Shown here: one piece after another, positions 41,737 to 50,322 of the stretch
How the letters are laid out: each line of letters opens with the position of its first letter
Position numbering within the stretch: position 1 is the first letter of the stretch
Assembly (NCBI GenBank): GCA_946223355.1
Contig: CAMIPB010000010.1
Coordinates: forward strand, 11,029-75,028
DNA length: 64,000 bases
DNA from: an uncultured Corynebacterium sp.
GTDB lineage: Bacteria > Actinomycetota > Actinomycetes > Mycobacteriales > Mycobacteriaceae
Direction: 5' to 3'
Program-made: the position numbers and the translations under genes
The notes under the pieces: model-generated
Seen by the model: the letters and a program-made list of their open reading frames with translations, nothing else
Told to the model about the DNA's origin: nothing
Database searches by the model: none

Positions 41737-43806
41737 ATGAGCATTACCGATAACGCCACCGGCGGCGTAAACGAGCCGGATGTAGAAAATAATCAGTCGG
41801 AATCTCAGGAAACTTCGCAGAACGAGCAGCCACAGGCTGACGTTCAACCTCAGCCACTTACCCTCGACGATGTCGTGGGCGAGGTTGAACAGCAGGCCGA
41901 TGAGGCCAATGGGAATGCGGAACCTTCTGAGGATACCGGCGCTGAATCTGAGGATTCGGCCAACGAAAGTTCCCAGGGGTTTGACAATCTCGGCCTGCCA
42001 GATGAGGTATTGAAGGCCGTTGAAAAGGTTGGTTTCTCCGCCCCTTCACCAATCCAGAGTGAGACCATCCCACTGTTGATGGAAGGCCGCGACGTCGTCG
42101 GTCTCGCACAGACCGGAACGGGTAAGACTGCAGCATTCGCGCTGCCAGTTTTGTCTCAAATTGATCCTTCCGCTCGTCATCCACAGGCATTGGTGCTTGC
42201 ACCAACCCGTGAATTGGCACTGCAGGTAGCAGATTCATTCCAGTCTTTCGCGGATCACCTGGGCAAGATTGAGGTCTTGCCCATCTACGGTGGCCAGGCA
42301 TACGGAATCCAGCTCTCTGGTCTGCGCCGTGGTGCACAGATTGTTGTTGGTACCCCAGGTCGTGTCATTGACCACCTGGAAAAGGGTTCTTTGGACATCT
42401 CCCAACTGCGCTTCCTAGTTTTGGATGAGGCAGATGAGATGCTCAACATGGGCTTCCAGGAAGACGTTGAGCGCATCTTGGAGGACACTCCAGATGACAA
42501 GCAGGTTGCTTTGTTCTCTGCGACGATGCCTAACGGCATTCGCCGTATTTCAAAGCAGTACTTGAACGATCCTGCAGAGGTCACCGTTAAGTCGGAGACC
42601 CGTACAAATACGAACATCACTCAGCGCTTCTTGTTGACTCCGCACCGTGCCAAGATGGATGCGTTCACTCGCATTCTGGAAGTCATCGATTATGACGGCA
42701 TCATCGTGTTCGTGCGCACCAAGCACGAAACCGAAAACGTTGCAGAACAACTCCGTGAGCAGGGATACAATGCGGCAGCGATCAACGGTGACATCGCGCA
42801 GAATCAGCGTGAGCGTACCGTTGACCAGCTCAAGGATGGTCGTTTGGACATCCTCGTTGCTACGGACGTAGCGGCGCGTGGTTTGGACGTTGAACGCATC
42901 TCCCACGTGGTGAACTTCGATATTCCAAACGACACCGAGTCTTATGTTCACCGTATCGGCCGTACCGGCCGTGCAGGGCGTACCGGCGAAGCAATCTTGT
43001 TCGTTACCCCTCGCGAGCGCCGTATGCTGCGCAACATTGAGCGTGTGACCAAGGCTCGTTTGGAAGAAATGGATTTGCCGTCCGTTGATGAAGTCAACAC
43101 CGCGCGTAAAGCAAAGTTCACGCAGGGCATCACCGAGAAGCTCGATGATTCGCAGATGGAGATGTTCCGCGGAATGCTGCGCAAGTACTCGCAGAGCAAT
43201 GACGTAGCAATGGATGACATTGCTGCTGCTCTAGCAGTGCTACTGCAAGGTGGCAACGATTTCCTTATGAAGGAGCAGCCAAAACAAAAGCGCGACCGTT
43301 TTGATCGGGACAAGTTCGATCGCGATGATCGTGGTGGACGCGGCCGACGCGGCCGGGATGATCGCGGTGGTGGACGTGATCGAGGTCGTGGACCGCGTCG
43401 CCCAGACGGTGACTTCGAGTCTTACCGTATCGCAGTGGGACGTCGTCACAACGTACGTCCTGGCGCAATTGTTGGCGCAATCGCCAACGAAGGTGGCTTG
43501 ACCTCTGGTGACTTCGGTCGTATCACGATCGCGGAGTCTCGCACCATTGTGGAGCTACCTAAGAATCTAGATCCAGCAGTTTTGAGCCGTTTGTCTGACA
43601 CCCGTATTCAGGGTCAGCTCATCAACATTGAGAAGGATACTGGACGTCCACCTCGTGACGGTGACCGTGGAGGATTCCGTGGCGGACGTGGTGGACGCGG
43701 CGGCCGTGATCGTGGTGACCGTGGAGGATTCCGCGGTGGACGTGGCGGACGCGGAGGCCGTGATGACCGTGGAGGCCGTGGTGGCCGCGGCGGTTGGCAC
43801 GACTAA
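41737..43806 (+). CDS. deaD: DEAD-box RNA helicase DeaD/CsdA type
   Basis: ATP-dependent RNA helicase of 689 residues. An acidic N-terminal extension of about 80 residues precedes the core. Motifs: Q-motif GFSAPSPIQSETIP, Walker A AQTGTGKTAAF (Lys130), PTRELALQ, DEADEMLNMGF, SAT, and VHRIGRTGRAGRTGEA. An RNA-recognition-like DbpA/CsdA domain follows (YRIAVGRRHNVRPGAIVGAI, RIQGQLINIEK). Two Arg-Gly-rich segments flank it, the second with a 54-bp tandem repeat. Likely role: ribosome assembly and mRNA decay, especially in the cold. ATG 41737 has GGAG 6 nt upstream. Confidence 0.92.
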   Translation: MSITDNATGGVNEPDVENNQSESQETSQNEQPQADVQPQPLTLDDVVGEVEQQADEANGNAEPSEDTGAESEDSANESSQGFDNLGLPDEVLKAVEKVGFSAPSPIQSETIPLLMEGRDVVGLAQTGTGKTAAFALPVLSQIDPSARHPQALVLAPTRELALQVADSFQSFADHLGKIEVLPIYGGQAYGIQLSGLRRGAQIVVGTPGRVIDHLEKGSLDISQLRFLVLDEADEMLNMGFQEDVERILEDTPDDKQVALFSATMPNGIRRISKQYLNDPAEVTVKSETRTNTNITQRFLLTPHRAKMDAFTRILEVIDYDGIIVFVRTKHETENVAEQLREQGYNAAAINGDIAQNQRERTVDQLKDGRLDILVATDVAARGLDVERISHVVNFDIPNDTESYVHRIGRTGRAGRTGEAILFVTPRERRMLRNIERVTKARLEEMDLPSVDEVNTARKAKFTQGITEKLDDSQMEMFRGMLRKYSQSNDVAMDDIAAALAVLLQGGNDFLMKEQPKQKRDRFDRDKFDRDDRGGRGRRGRDDRGGGRDRGRGPRRPDGDFESYRIAVGRRHNVRPGAIVGAIANEGGLTSGDFGRITIAESRTIVELPKNLDPAVLSRLSDTRIQGQLINIEKDTGRPPRDGDRGGFRGGRGGRGGRDRGDRGGFRGGRGGRGGRDDRGGRGGRGGWHD
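43660..43767 (+). repeat. two 54-bp tandem repeats in the helicase gene
   Basis: Units at 43660-43713 and 43714-43767 each encode GDRGGFRGGRGGRGGRD plus one residue (Arg, then Asp), and shorter GGRGGR copies follow. They form the RG-rich tail of the helicase. Such repeats change length easily between strains. Confidence 0.8.
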
Positions 43807-43825
43807 ACCTCTGAAATAGCAACTA

Positions 43826-43862
43826 AAAAACTCGGTTCAACGAAACGTTGAACCGAGTTTTT
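43826..43862. terminator. bidirectional terminator between deaD and the membrane protein gene
   Basis: A perfect 17-bp inverted repeat (AAAAACTCGGTTCAACG, loop AAA, then its complement) with T-runs on both strands. It serves the helicase gene and the convergent gene at 43874-44353. Confidence 0.95.
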
Positions 43863-43873
43863 GTATGTGGTGC

Positions 43874-44353
43874 TTAGATAAACATCAAAACAGCGATGAT
43901 GACCCACAACAGAGAAAAGATGCCACCAAACATCGATAGCTGGGACTTGGTTTTAGCCCAGTCAAAATCAGCGGTGTCAACAGCTTTTGTGGAAGCTGGG
44001 GCATCGGTAGCCTGGGCACGCAATGCGTCTAGCGCTTTTTGCTGCTTAGGGATGATGAGGAAAAACAGCAATGCCCAAGCGATAACAGATAGGAGGATTG
44101 ACGCATGGAATTGTCCCATCTTGCCGTAGGTAGCCATATCCGTTAAGAAAATGGTCAGACCAATTACTGGAACGATGAGGGAAAGCAAGCCGTAGTTCTT
44201 GGTGATAGAAGCCAGGGTTTCTGCAGCGCCATAGGCGGTAGATTCACCTTCAGCTGCGCGGACAGCTTTTGTCTGGAAAGAAGACACCGCTACTGTAATT
44301 GGGCCGAGGAACAAGATTGCTGCCAAAACGTGCAGCGCGATTAGAATCTCCAT
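43874..44353 (-). CDS. four-helix membrane protein, DUF2269-like
   Basis: Membrane protein of 159 residues with four predicted helices: LIALHVLAAILFLGPITVAV, NYGLLSLIVPVIGLTIFL, ASILLSVIAWALLFFLIIP and MFGGIFSLLWVIIAVLMFI. A polar loop of about 40 residues precedes the last helix. The pattern fits small DUF2269-like proteins, but I cannot name a function. ATG 44353 has AAAGG upstream. It is followed by the shared terminator with deaD. Confidence 0.65.
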   Translation of the reverse strand: MEILIALHVLAAILFLGPITVAVSSFQTKAVRAAEGESTAYGAAETLASITKNYGLLSLIVPVIGLTIFLTDMATYGKMGQFHASILLSVIAWALLFFLIIPKQQKALDALRAQATDAPASTKAVDTADFDWAKTKSQLSMFGGIFSLLWVIIAVLMFI

Positions 44354-44407
44354 GTGAGTTCTTCACTGACCTTTCACAAACAGGTATAGGTTTGGATCAA
44401 ACGCAAA

Positions 44408-45079
44408 TTACCACCTTACATGAACGGTGAAGCGGCAGGCGCGCCTGGCGGTTTTCAAGTCCTGTGCAGGTAGTGCCAAATCGTAGGATACCGCGACAAA
44501 CAGTAAACGCTTGGCATACCAGCAATGTGCCGCAGGTGAAGGTGGCATCCACTTCGAGGGAAGACTATCGGACTTGTCGCGATTGACCGTCTTTTCAGTG
44601 GCGATGAGATTGATGGGATCGTTGGCAAAGCGTATACGTTGTTGCTCATCCCAGGAGTGCGCGCCTAAATCCCATGCAGCAGCGAGTGGAAAGACGTGGT
44701 CAACTTCAACTTTGAGGCTGCTCATGTCTGAAGTTTTCTGCGTATAAGGATCGAAAAATAAGGCATCAGGGAGGCGACACTGCTGCGGTGGAGTACGGCG
44801 TGGATGATGTGGATGATAAGGCGTACTTTGCCGGCTAATAGCAGCAATGCGCGCATTACAGACGTTTGCTTTTGGGCTCTGCCATCCAGACCCAAAGTTG
44901 TCTCGGTCGTAACCTGGCGTGTTTTTCCGGGTATCAATTGAGGAGATTTGGGCGTGAAGTTCCCCCAGCGAAGGAAGCCATTTTTCGTCGAAAGGCGAGA
45001 GTCGGGGTGCGGAAACAACGAACACCCAACACAGTGTCGCTGTAGTTAAGAGCGACAGATAGAAACGAAAAAGGCTCAT
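44408..45079 (-). CDS. secreted HNH endonuclease (DUF1524/GmrSD type)
   Basis: Protein of 223 residues: an N-terminal signal or anchor helix (FYLSLLTTATLCWVFVVSA), then an extracellular nuclease-like domain. The HNH core is VEVDHVFPLAAAWDLGA (catalytic His after Asp), then NLIATEKTVNRDKSDSLPSKWMPP with the Asn and the Trp typical of DUF1524. Likely a secreted or surface nuclease for nutrient DNA or competition; inference. Its ATG (45077-45079) lies inside the 3' arm of the putP terminator hairpin. There is no other sensible start, so expression probably depends on read-through or its own promoter inside the hairpin region. Confidence 0.8.
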   Translation of the reverse strand: MSLFRFYLSLLTTATLCWVFVVSAPRLSPFDEKWLPSLGELHAQISSIDTRKNTPGYDRDNFGSGWQSPKANVCNARIAAISRQSTPYHPHHPRRTPPQQCRLPDALFFDPYTQKTSDMSSLKVEVDHVFPLAAAWDLGAHSWDEQQRIRFANDPINLIATEKTVNRDKSDSLPSKWMPPSPAAHCWYAKRLLFVAVSYDLALPAQDLKTARRACRFTVHVRW

Positions 45080-45106
45080 ACCCTAATTGGACTAGGGAAT
45101 GAGCCT
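45072..45106 (-). terminator. putP terminator overlapping the HNH gene start
   Basis: AGGCTCAT-T-CCCTA, loop, TAGGG-T-ATGAGCCT, then TTTTTCG on the minus strand: 13 pairs plus a T-run. The last eight bases of the stem contain the start codon of the HNH gene. Confidence 0.85.
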
Positions 45107-45127
45107 TTACGGTTCCGAGGCTAGAAA

Positions 45128-46738
45128 CTATGCACGAGCGGTGCTGGTTCCTGATGCTGGGCCAGTTGTGCCGGAGGCATCGTCGACCTGTTCAGCAGCT
45201 TCCTCGAAGTCAACGTCAGAATCATTAATCACGATGTCAGAAAGCTGGGATGCGCGATCAAATTCGTCCATGACCTTCTCAGATGGGGCCTTGGTTGCCA
45301 GAGAAACAACGATGGTCACGATGAGCGCGGATGCAAAGCCTGGGACGATCTCGTAGAGAACGTCGGACAGTGGGGACATACCCCATGCCAGGGAAACCAC
45401 GGCACCGGTAATCATGCCTGCGATAGCACCCGGTGCGTTGAGACGGCGCCAGTAGAGAGATAGGAGAACCAATGGGCCGAATGCGGAACCGAAGCCTGCC
45501 CATGCGAAGCCGACAAGGCTCAAGATGGAATCAGATGGGTTGATTGCAAGAACAGCAGCGATGAGAGCAACTGCAACGATCATCGTGCGGGACAGGTTCA
45601 TCATCGTGGACTGGGAAGGAGTCTTCTTAGCGAAGATCTTAAACATGTCCTCAATCAGTGAGGTTGAGACCACGAGCAGCTGGGAAGACATGGTGGACAT
45701 AATTGCTGCCAGAACAGCGGTCAGAACCAGACCTGCAGGAAGTGGGTGGAACATTGCCTGTGCAAGATCCAAAAAGACTGTTTCGAAGCTTTCCTGGTCA
45801 GTGATCGACTTGCTCTTCTGGGTGAAGTACACAGTGGAAACCAAAGCGGTAAAGACTGCGCCAAGAATGGATAGTCCCATCCAAGTTACACCGTAGAAGC
45901 GGCCAGCAGAGGCATCGGAAGGCTTACGCAATGCCATGAAGCGAACGATGATGTGTGGCTGGCCAAAGTAGCCGAAACCCCACGCGAGGTTACCAACGAT
46001 AACGCCTACAGAAACACCCTTGATCATGCTGAAGTAGTCAGCGTTTTCTACAACGCCGTCCGTACCGTAAGGGTTGTTTGCAGCGAAGGAGAAAATCTCA
46101 CCTGGGTTGTCCAAAGCCAACAACGCCATGATTGGGACGATAAGCAGAGAAATAAACATGATGACGCCCTGGACAGCATCGGTGTAGGACACTGCAAGGA
46201 AGCCACCGATGAAGGTGTACGCGACGGTCACAGCCGCCACAATAATCATGCCGGTGAGGTAGTCACCCTGGAAAGTAGACTCAAAGTACTTACCGCCGGC
46301 GACCATGCCAGAGGAAATGTAGAAGGTAAAGAAGAAGATGATGATAACCGCGGAGGCGATACGCAAGATACGGGACTTATCGCCCAAGCGGTTTTCAAAG
46401 AAAGAAGGAACGGTAATAGAGTCAGCGGCAATCTCGGAGTATGAACGCAAACGAGGTGCGACCCACTTCCAGTTGGCCCATGCACCGATAAGTAGACCAA
46501 TGGCAATCCAGAGCTCAGACATGCCGGAGAGGAACAGCGCTCCAGGCAGACCCATGAGTAGCCAGCCGGACATGTCAGAGGCGCCTGCGGAAAGAGCTGC
46601 AACAAATGGATGCAAGCCTCGGCCAGCAAGCACGTAGTCGCTGTATTCGTCAGTTTGCTTGTAGCTCCAGAAACCGATAGCGAGCATTGCAAATAAATAA
46701 ATAATAATCGCGATGAGGTACCAAGTACTCTCAGCCAT
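45128..46738 (-). CDS. putP: sodium/proline symporter
   Basis: Member of the solute:sodium symporter family, 536 residues, about 13 helices. The PutP-type blocks are GASDMSGWLLMGLPGALFLSG (core ASDMSGWLLMGLPG), YTFIGGFLAVSYTDAVQG and GYFGQPHIIVRFMALR, as in the proline transporter. An acidic, Ser/Thr-rich cytoplasmic tail follows the last helix. It takes up proline with Na+, for nutrition and osmoprotection. ATG 46738 has AAGGAG upstream. The 5' leader carries a strong hairpin (46759-46798) close to the ribosome site. Confidence 0.92.
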   Translation of the reverse strand: MAESTWYLIAIIIYLFAMLAIGFWSYKQTDEYSDYVLAGRGLHPFVAALSAGASDMSGWLLMGLPGALFLSGMSELWIAIGLLIGAWANWKWVAPRLRSYSEIAADSITVPSFFENRLGDKSRILRIASAVIIIFFFTFYISSGMVAGGKYFESTFQGDYLTGMIIVAAVTVAYTFIGGFLAVSYTDAVQGVIMFISLLIVPIMALLALDNPGEIFSFAANNPYGTDGVVENADYFSMIKGVSVGVIVGNLAWGFGYFGQPHIIVRFMALRKPSDASAGRFYGVTWMGLSILGAVFTALVSTVYFTQKSKSITDQESFETVFLDLAQAMFHPLPAGLVLTAVLAAIMSTMSSQLLVVSTSLIEDMFKIFAKKTPSQSTMMNLSRTMIVAVALIAAVLAINPSDSILSLVGFAWAGFGSAFGPLVLLSLYWRRLNAPGAIAGMITGAVVSLAWGMSPLSDVLYEIVPGFASALIVTIVVSLATKAPSEKVMDEFDRASQLSDIVINDSDVDFEEAAEQVDDASGTTGPASGTSTARA

Positions 46739-46758
46739 TAATACTCCTTAAAATTAGA

Positions 46759-46798
46759 CACTCCCCGTCGTTCCCAAGCGGTAGATATTCGGGGAGTG
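46759..46798 (-). promoter_or_regulatory. hairpin in the putP leader
   Basis: CACTCCCCG (46759-46767) and CGGGGAGTG (46790-46798) form a perfect 9-bp stem around 22 nt, about 20 nt before the putP start codon. TAGAAT (46821-46826, minus strand) upstream is a possible -10. The hairpin could control translation or early termination. Confidence 0.5.
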
Positions 46799-46916
46799 CG
46801 CGCCAAGTTAGGGCGCTGGAATTCTATATCTAAATGTACTTTCTGCTTTAGTCCTGTGGGGTCCCTGAGTGGAAACTATTTATGCTAGGACGTGGATCAC
46901 GGTAATGGGCGAAGCG

Positions 46917-46937
46917 GTGTGACCCAAACTGTCACAC
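46917..46937. promoter_or_regulatory. perfect inverted repeat in the putP/helicase intergenic region
   Basis: GTGTGAC, 7 nt, GTCACAC. The half-sites look like those of GlxR/CRP, but the spacing is 3 bp too long for TGTGA-N6-TCACA. It lies in the 434-bp gap (46739-47172), 179 bp upstream of putP. The remaining gap is AT-rich and carries the helicase promoter (TAGACT 47160-47165); I see no gene in it. Confidence 0.5.
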
Positions 46938-47159
46938 AGGTAGTTTTATGATGTAGACCCCATCAAAACTTGTGCCTTGCAGGGGGATTAAGGGTATGTA
47001 ACGAAACTGTAACGATCGACCTTTTTTGTTATTTATCGAGCGCAACAGCTGATCTGAAGAGCCGGAACCGTCTCGTTGACAAAGAGTGACAAGTTTGGCT
47101 TCAACCAGTGCTGAATGAGTTGCAAAACATTATTTCTGCAGCCAAAAATCCCGCAATGC

Positions 47160-47165
47160 TAGACT
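47160..47165 (+). promoter_or_regulatory. -10 element of the leaderless Snf2 helicase gene
   Basis: TAGACT within AATGCTAGACT, exactly 7 nt before ATG 47173. The same AATGCTAGAC stretch precedes the SbcD-like gene. Confidence 0.55.
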
Positions 47166-47172
47166 ATTCGGC

Positions 47173-50100
47173 ATGTCTGATTACCTCGTCCATGGACTGT
47201 GGCTGCCTGTTTCCGGGCTTAGTCTGTGGATAGAAAAGGTGGAAGGACACAAGGTGGTGGTTCCTTCCAATGTCCCTTCAGGAACCTTCCCTCCAGCGGT
47301 GGAGGCGCTTTTAGAGAAAAAGAGTTTCCGGAATCGTGCTCGGGTATCTTTGCGTACACCCAAAGGTAAAAACGTCTCCCTCATGGTGCCTTTGGCGATG
47401 TATGCGCCAGAAGAAGCCATGCGAGTATTAGAGCAATTGAGTTTTTTGACTCACCGTTCTCCGGCCGCTACGGATGCACAACGCGCCACCATTGCGCCAG
47501 ATCTTATGTGGTTAATCCATGCATACAAAGGTCTCAGCCGGTTTGTAAAAGCCGGCCGTGTCACCATTCGCTTGGCCTACCAGGGCGGGGAGTGGTACCC
47601 CATGTGGCAGTTGGCATCAGGACTAGGCGAGCGCAGCTGGTTAGCGGAGATGGTCAGCGCCGCTCCTGGAGTTTTGGTGGCTAACAACCGCAGTCTGAGT
47701 GAGGACATGGCTAATGAGATGGTCCATTGGATCACATTCAGTCAGCTCCAGCACCTCACCACTGTGACACGGCCGTACCCCTGGCATGAGTTTGCTGATG
47801 CTTTGTTGACCACTCGGCCTATCAAACGGGGCAGGGCACAGCTGCTGCGTGCGCTCAACGAGTGGAAAGACTCTATTACATCGGTGGACTTACAACTCGT
47901 GTTCATTGTTGAAGAACCGCCGCAAGAAGAAGCATTTGGAGAGCAGCCAGAAGAAGCCGCAGAGGCAGCCGCGGTGTGGCCTGTGCGAGTACGCGTACGG
48001 TCGGGGACAGATTCACCGATGCCGGTTAAGCTGGCCGAGCTGGATCCTTCGAGCGTCGAAAAGCTCCAAGATGCCCACCGCCGAGCCGCTGCTTTAGCGC
48101 CTCAGATAGCGCTACATAAATCACAACCCGCGCCGGTCGGTGCAGGAAGTGACAGTGAATGGGATGTGTATCTGGAAACTCCGGACCTCGTGGATTTTGT
48201 AGGTACGAGTGTGGAAAAACTCAAGGCTGCCGGGTTTACAGTCATGTTGCCGCGCGCTTGGGCACATATGGAAACCACAGCAAAGTTGGAAACACATGAG
48301 GTCCGCGATCCAGCCGTAGCTGCGACCAAGTCGCATTTGGGCATGGACAAACTCATGGAATACAACTGGCGGCTGTCCGTTGGTAATCACGAACTGAGTG
48401 ATGAAGAAATGCAGCGCCTGGTCAACTCCAAGTCCGGATTGATTCGCTTGCGCGGAGAATGGGTCATGGCCGACACCTCAGCCTTGGGGCGAATCCAGGA
48501 GTACATGGATGAGCTGGCCAAGAAAGCCACAGCGCGTAAGCGCAAGGAAGTAGAAAAACTCGCAGCCAAGGCCGCGCGCGCAAAGGAAATGGATTTGCCT
48601 GGTTGGCAACTGCTGGAAGTAGAAGCTGAAGTTGCCCGTGAAAAATTCAATCAACACCATGCGGATTCTGCTACAGGCGAGCTCACCGTCGCGGAACTAC
48701 GTCAGTTGGCGCTGGAATCGATGGCTAAGGAACCAATTGAATTTACTGGTTCGACGTGGCATTCCAGCCTCATCGGAGGGATGAATACCCAAGCGCCTGA
48801 GCGAATAGACATCCCCGATACAGTTCATGCTGAACTGCGTGAATACCAGCGTCGTGGTGTGGACTGGTTGTACTGGATGTCACGCAATAACGTGGGCGCT
48901 GTCTTAGCGGATGATATGGGCTTGGGAAAAACACTCCAGCTGCTCACATTGCTCGCAGTCGAGCATGACAGGAATGAAGCAATCGGACCTACCCTCGTTA
49001 TTGTGCCGACGTCTGTGGTAGGTAACTGGGCGCGGGAGGCAACCAAGTTTGTACCCTCTCTCAAAGTATTGGTGCAGCACGGCGCCCACCGGCTCAAAGA
49101 CGCGCAATTGGTCGAGGCAGCAAACAGCCATGACCTGGTCATTACCTCGTATGGCACGGTCGCCAGAGATTTTAATACGTTAAGCGCAGTCGATTGGGAT
49201 CGCGTGGTGTTGGATGAGGCGCAGGCAATCAAAAACTCCACCACGAGGTCATCGAAGGCTGTTCGTGCCATCCCGGCGCGCCAACGCATCGCGTTAACTG
49301 GTACACCGGTGGAAAATCGACTCTCCGAGATGCGCTCAATTCTGGATTTTTGTAACCCAGGCGTCTTGGGTTCCGCTAATTTCTTCCGAAATCACTTTGC
49401 CAAGGCAATCGAGCGGGAAAATGATGAAGTCATGGCAGAACGTCTGCGTTTGCTCACCGCTCCATTTATTATGCGCAGACTCAAAACAGATCCGACTATC
49501 ATTGATGACCTCCCGGAAAAATCAGAGCAAATCATCACAGTAAATATGACACCGGAGCAGGCGTCGCTGTACAAGGCGCTTGTCGACGACGTGCAGAAAC
49601 GGCTCGAGGAAACTCACGGTATAACTAGGCGCGGGCTTGTACTTTCATCGCTGACACGCATCAAGCAGATCTGTAATCATCCTGCGCACTATTTGGGTGA
49701 TGGTTCAGCCGTCACGCTCAAAGGCCACCACCGCTCTGGAAAAGTAGCTGAGCTTATGCGCATCGTGGATGAAGCGGCCACGGCAGGTGAGAAGGTCTTA
49801 GTTTTCACCCAGTACAAGGCATTTGGCGATATTTTGCAGCCGTATCTCTCCGCTCAATTTGGCAGAGATATTCCCTTCCTACACGGTGGGGTGACTAAGT
49901 CCCGAAGAGATTCAATGGTGACTGATTTCCAGGAATCAGAAGATGGCGCACCTGCCATGATTCTTTCGTTGAAAGCCGGCGGTACCGGGCTGAATTTAAC
50001 AGCCGCTAATGTTGTTGTGCATATGGACCGTTGGTGGAATCCAGCGGTAGAAAATCAAGCAACAGACCGTGCTTTCCGTATTGGTCAGCAGCGCAACGTC

Positions 50101-50322
50101 CAGGTGTACAAGATGATCACCGCAGGCACTCTCGAGGAGTCGATTCAAGACATCCTGGACGGCAAGATGCACCTTGCTGGTGCTGTTGTTGGTGAAGGTG
50201 AGGGCTGGCTGACGGAACTGGATGCTGATCAGCTTGCGGAGCTCATGAGCTACCGTGGCGCGGATCCTGGTGCTGATCGCCCTGGTGCCGGTTTGCAATA
50301 CCAGAAAGGGGACGAGAAATGA
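47173..50322 (+). CDS. Snf2/SWI2-family helicase
   Basis: DNA translocase of 1049 residues. The N-terminal half (to about 540) is the bacterial SNF2-helicase-associated region, with a Lys/Arg-rich coil around residue 455. The ATPase core follows: LREYQRRGVDWLYWMSRNNVGAVLADDMGLGKTLQ (Walker A near residue 584), DEAQAIKN, TGTPVENRLSEMRSI, and the helicase C block SLKAGGTGLNLTAANVVVHMDRWWNP ... DRAFRIGQQRNVQVYK. Leaderless start. The stop overlaps the start of the SWIM gene by 4 nt. The Snf2-SWIM pair is a known bacterial association thought to act in DNA repair or chromatin-like remodelling. Confidence 0.92.
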   Translation: MSDYLVHGLWLPVSGLSLWIEKVEGHKVVVPSNVPSGTFPPAVEALLEKKSFRNRARVSLRTPKGKNVSLMVPLAMYAPEEAMRVLEQLSFLTHRSPAATDAQRATIAPDLMWLIHAYKGLSRFVKAGRVTIRLAYQGGEWYPMWQLASGLGERSWLAEMVSAAPGVLVANNRSLSEDMANEMVHWITFSQLQHLTTVTRPYPWHEFADALLTTRPIKRGRAQLLRALNEWKDSITSVDLQLVFIVEEPPQEEAFGEQPEEAAEAAAVWPVRVRVRSGTDSPMPVKLAELDPSSVEKLQDAHRRAAALAPQIALHKSQPAPVGAGSDSEWDVYLETPDLVDFVGTSVEKLKAAGFTVMLPRAWAHMETTAKLETHEVRDPAVAATKSHLGMDKLMEYNWRLSVGNHELSDEEMQRLVNSKSGLIRLRGEWVMADTSALGRIQEYMDELAKKATARKRKEVEKLAAKAARAKEMDLPGWQLLEVEAEVAREKFNQHHADSATGELTVAELRQLALESMAKEPIEFTGSTWHSSLIGGMNTQAPERIDIPDTVHAELREYQRRGVDWLYWMSRNNVGAVLADDMGLGKTLQLLTLLAVEHDRNEAIGPTLVIVPTSVVGNWAREATKFVPSLKVLVQHGAHRLKDAQLVEAANSHDLVITSYGTVARDFNTLSAVDWDRVVLDEAQAIKNSTTRSSKAVRAIPARQRIALTGTPVENRLSEMRSILDFCNPGVLGSANFFRNHFAKAIERENDEVMAERLRLLTAPFIMRRLKTDPTIIDDLPEKSEQIITVNMTPEQASLYKALVDDVQKRLEETHGITRRGLVLSSLTRIKQICNHPAHYLGDGSAVTLKGHHRSGKVAELMRIVDEAATAGEKVLVFTQYKAFGDILQPYLSAQFGRDIPFLHGGVTKSRRDSMVTDFQESEDGAPAMILSLKAGGTGLNLTAANVVVHMDRWWNPAVENQATDRAFRIGQQRNVQVYKMITAGTLEESIQDILDGKMHLAGAVVGEGEGWLTELDADQLAELMSYRGADPGADRPGAGLQYQKGDEK

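Noticed and set aside
46917..46937. GlxR/CRP-type site
   Set aside because: Half-sites match, but the distance between TGTGA and TCACA is 9 instead of 6 bp; kept only as an unnamed inverted repeat.
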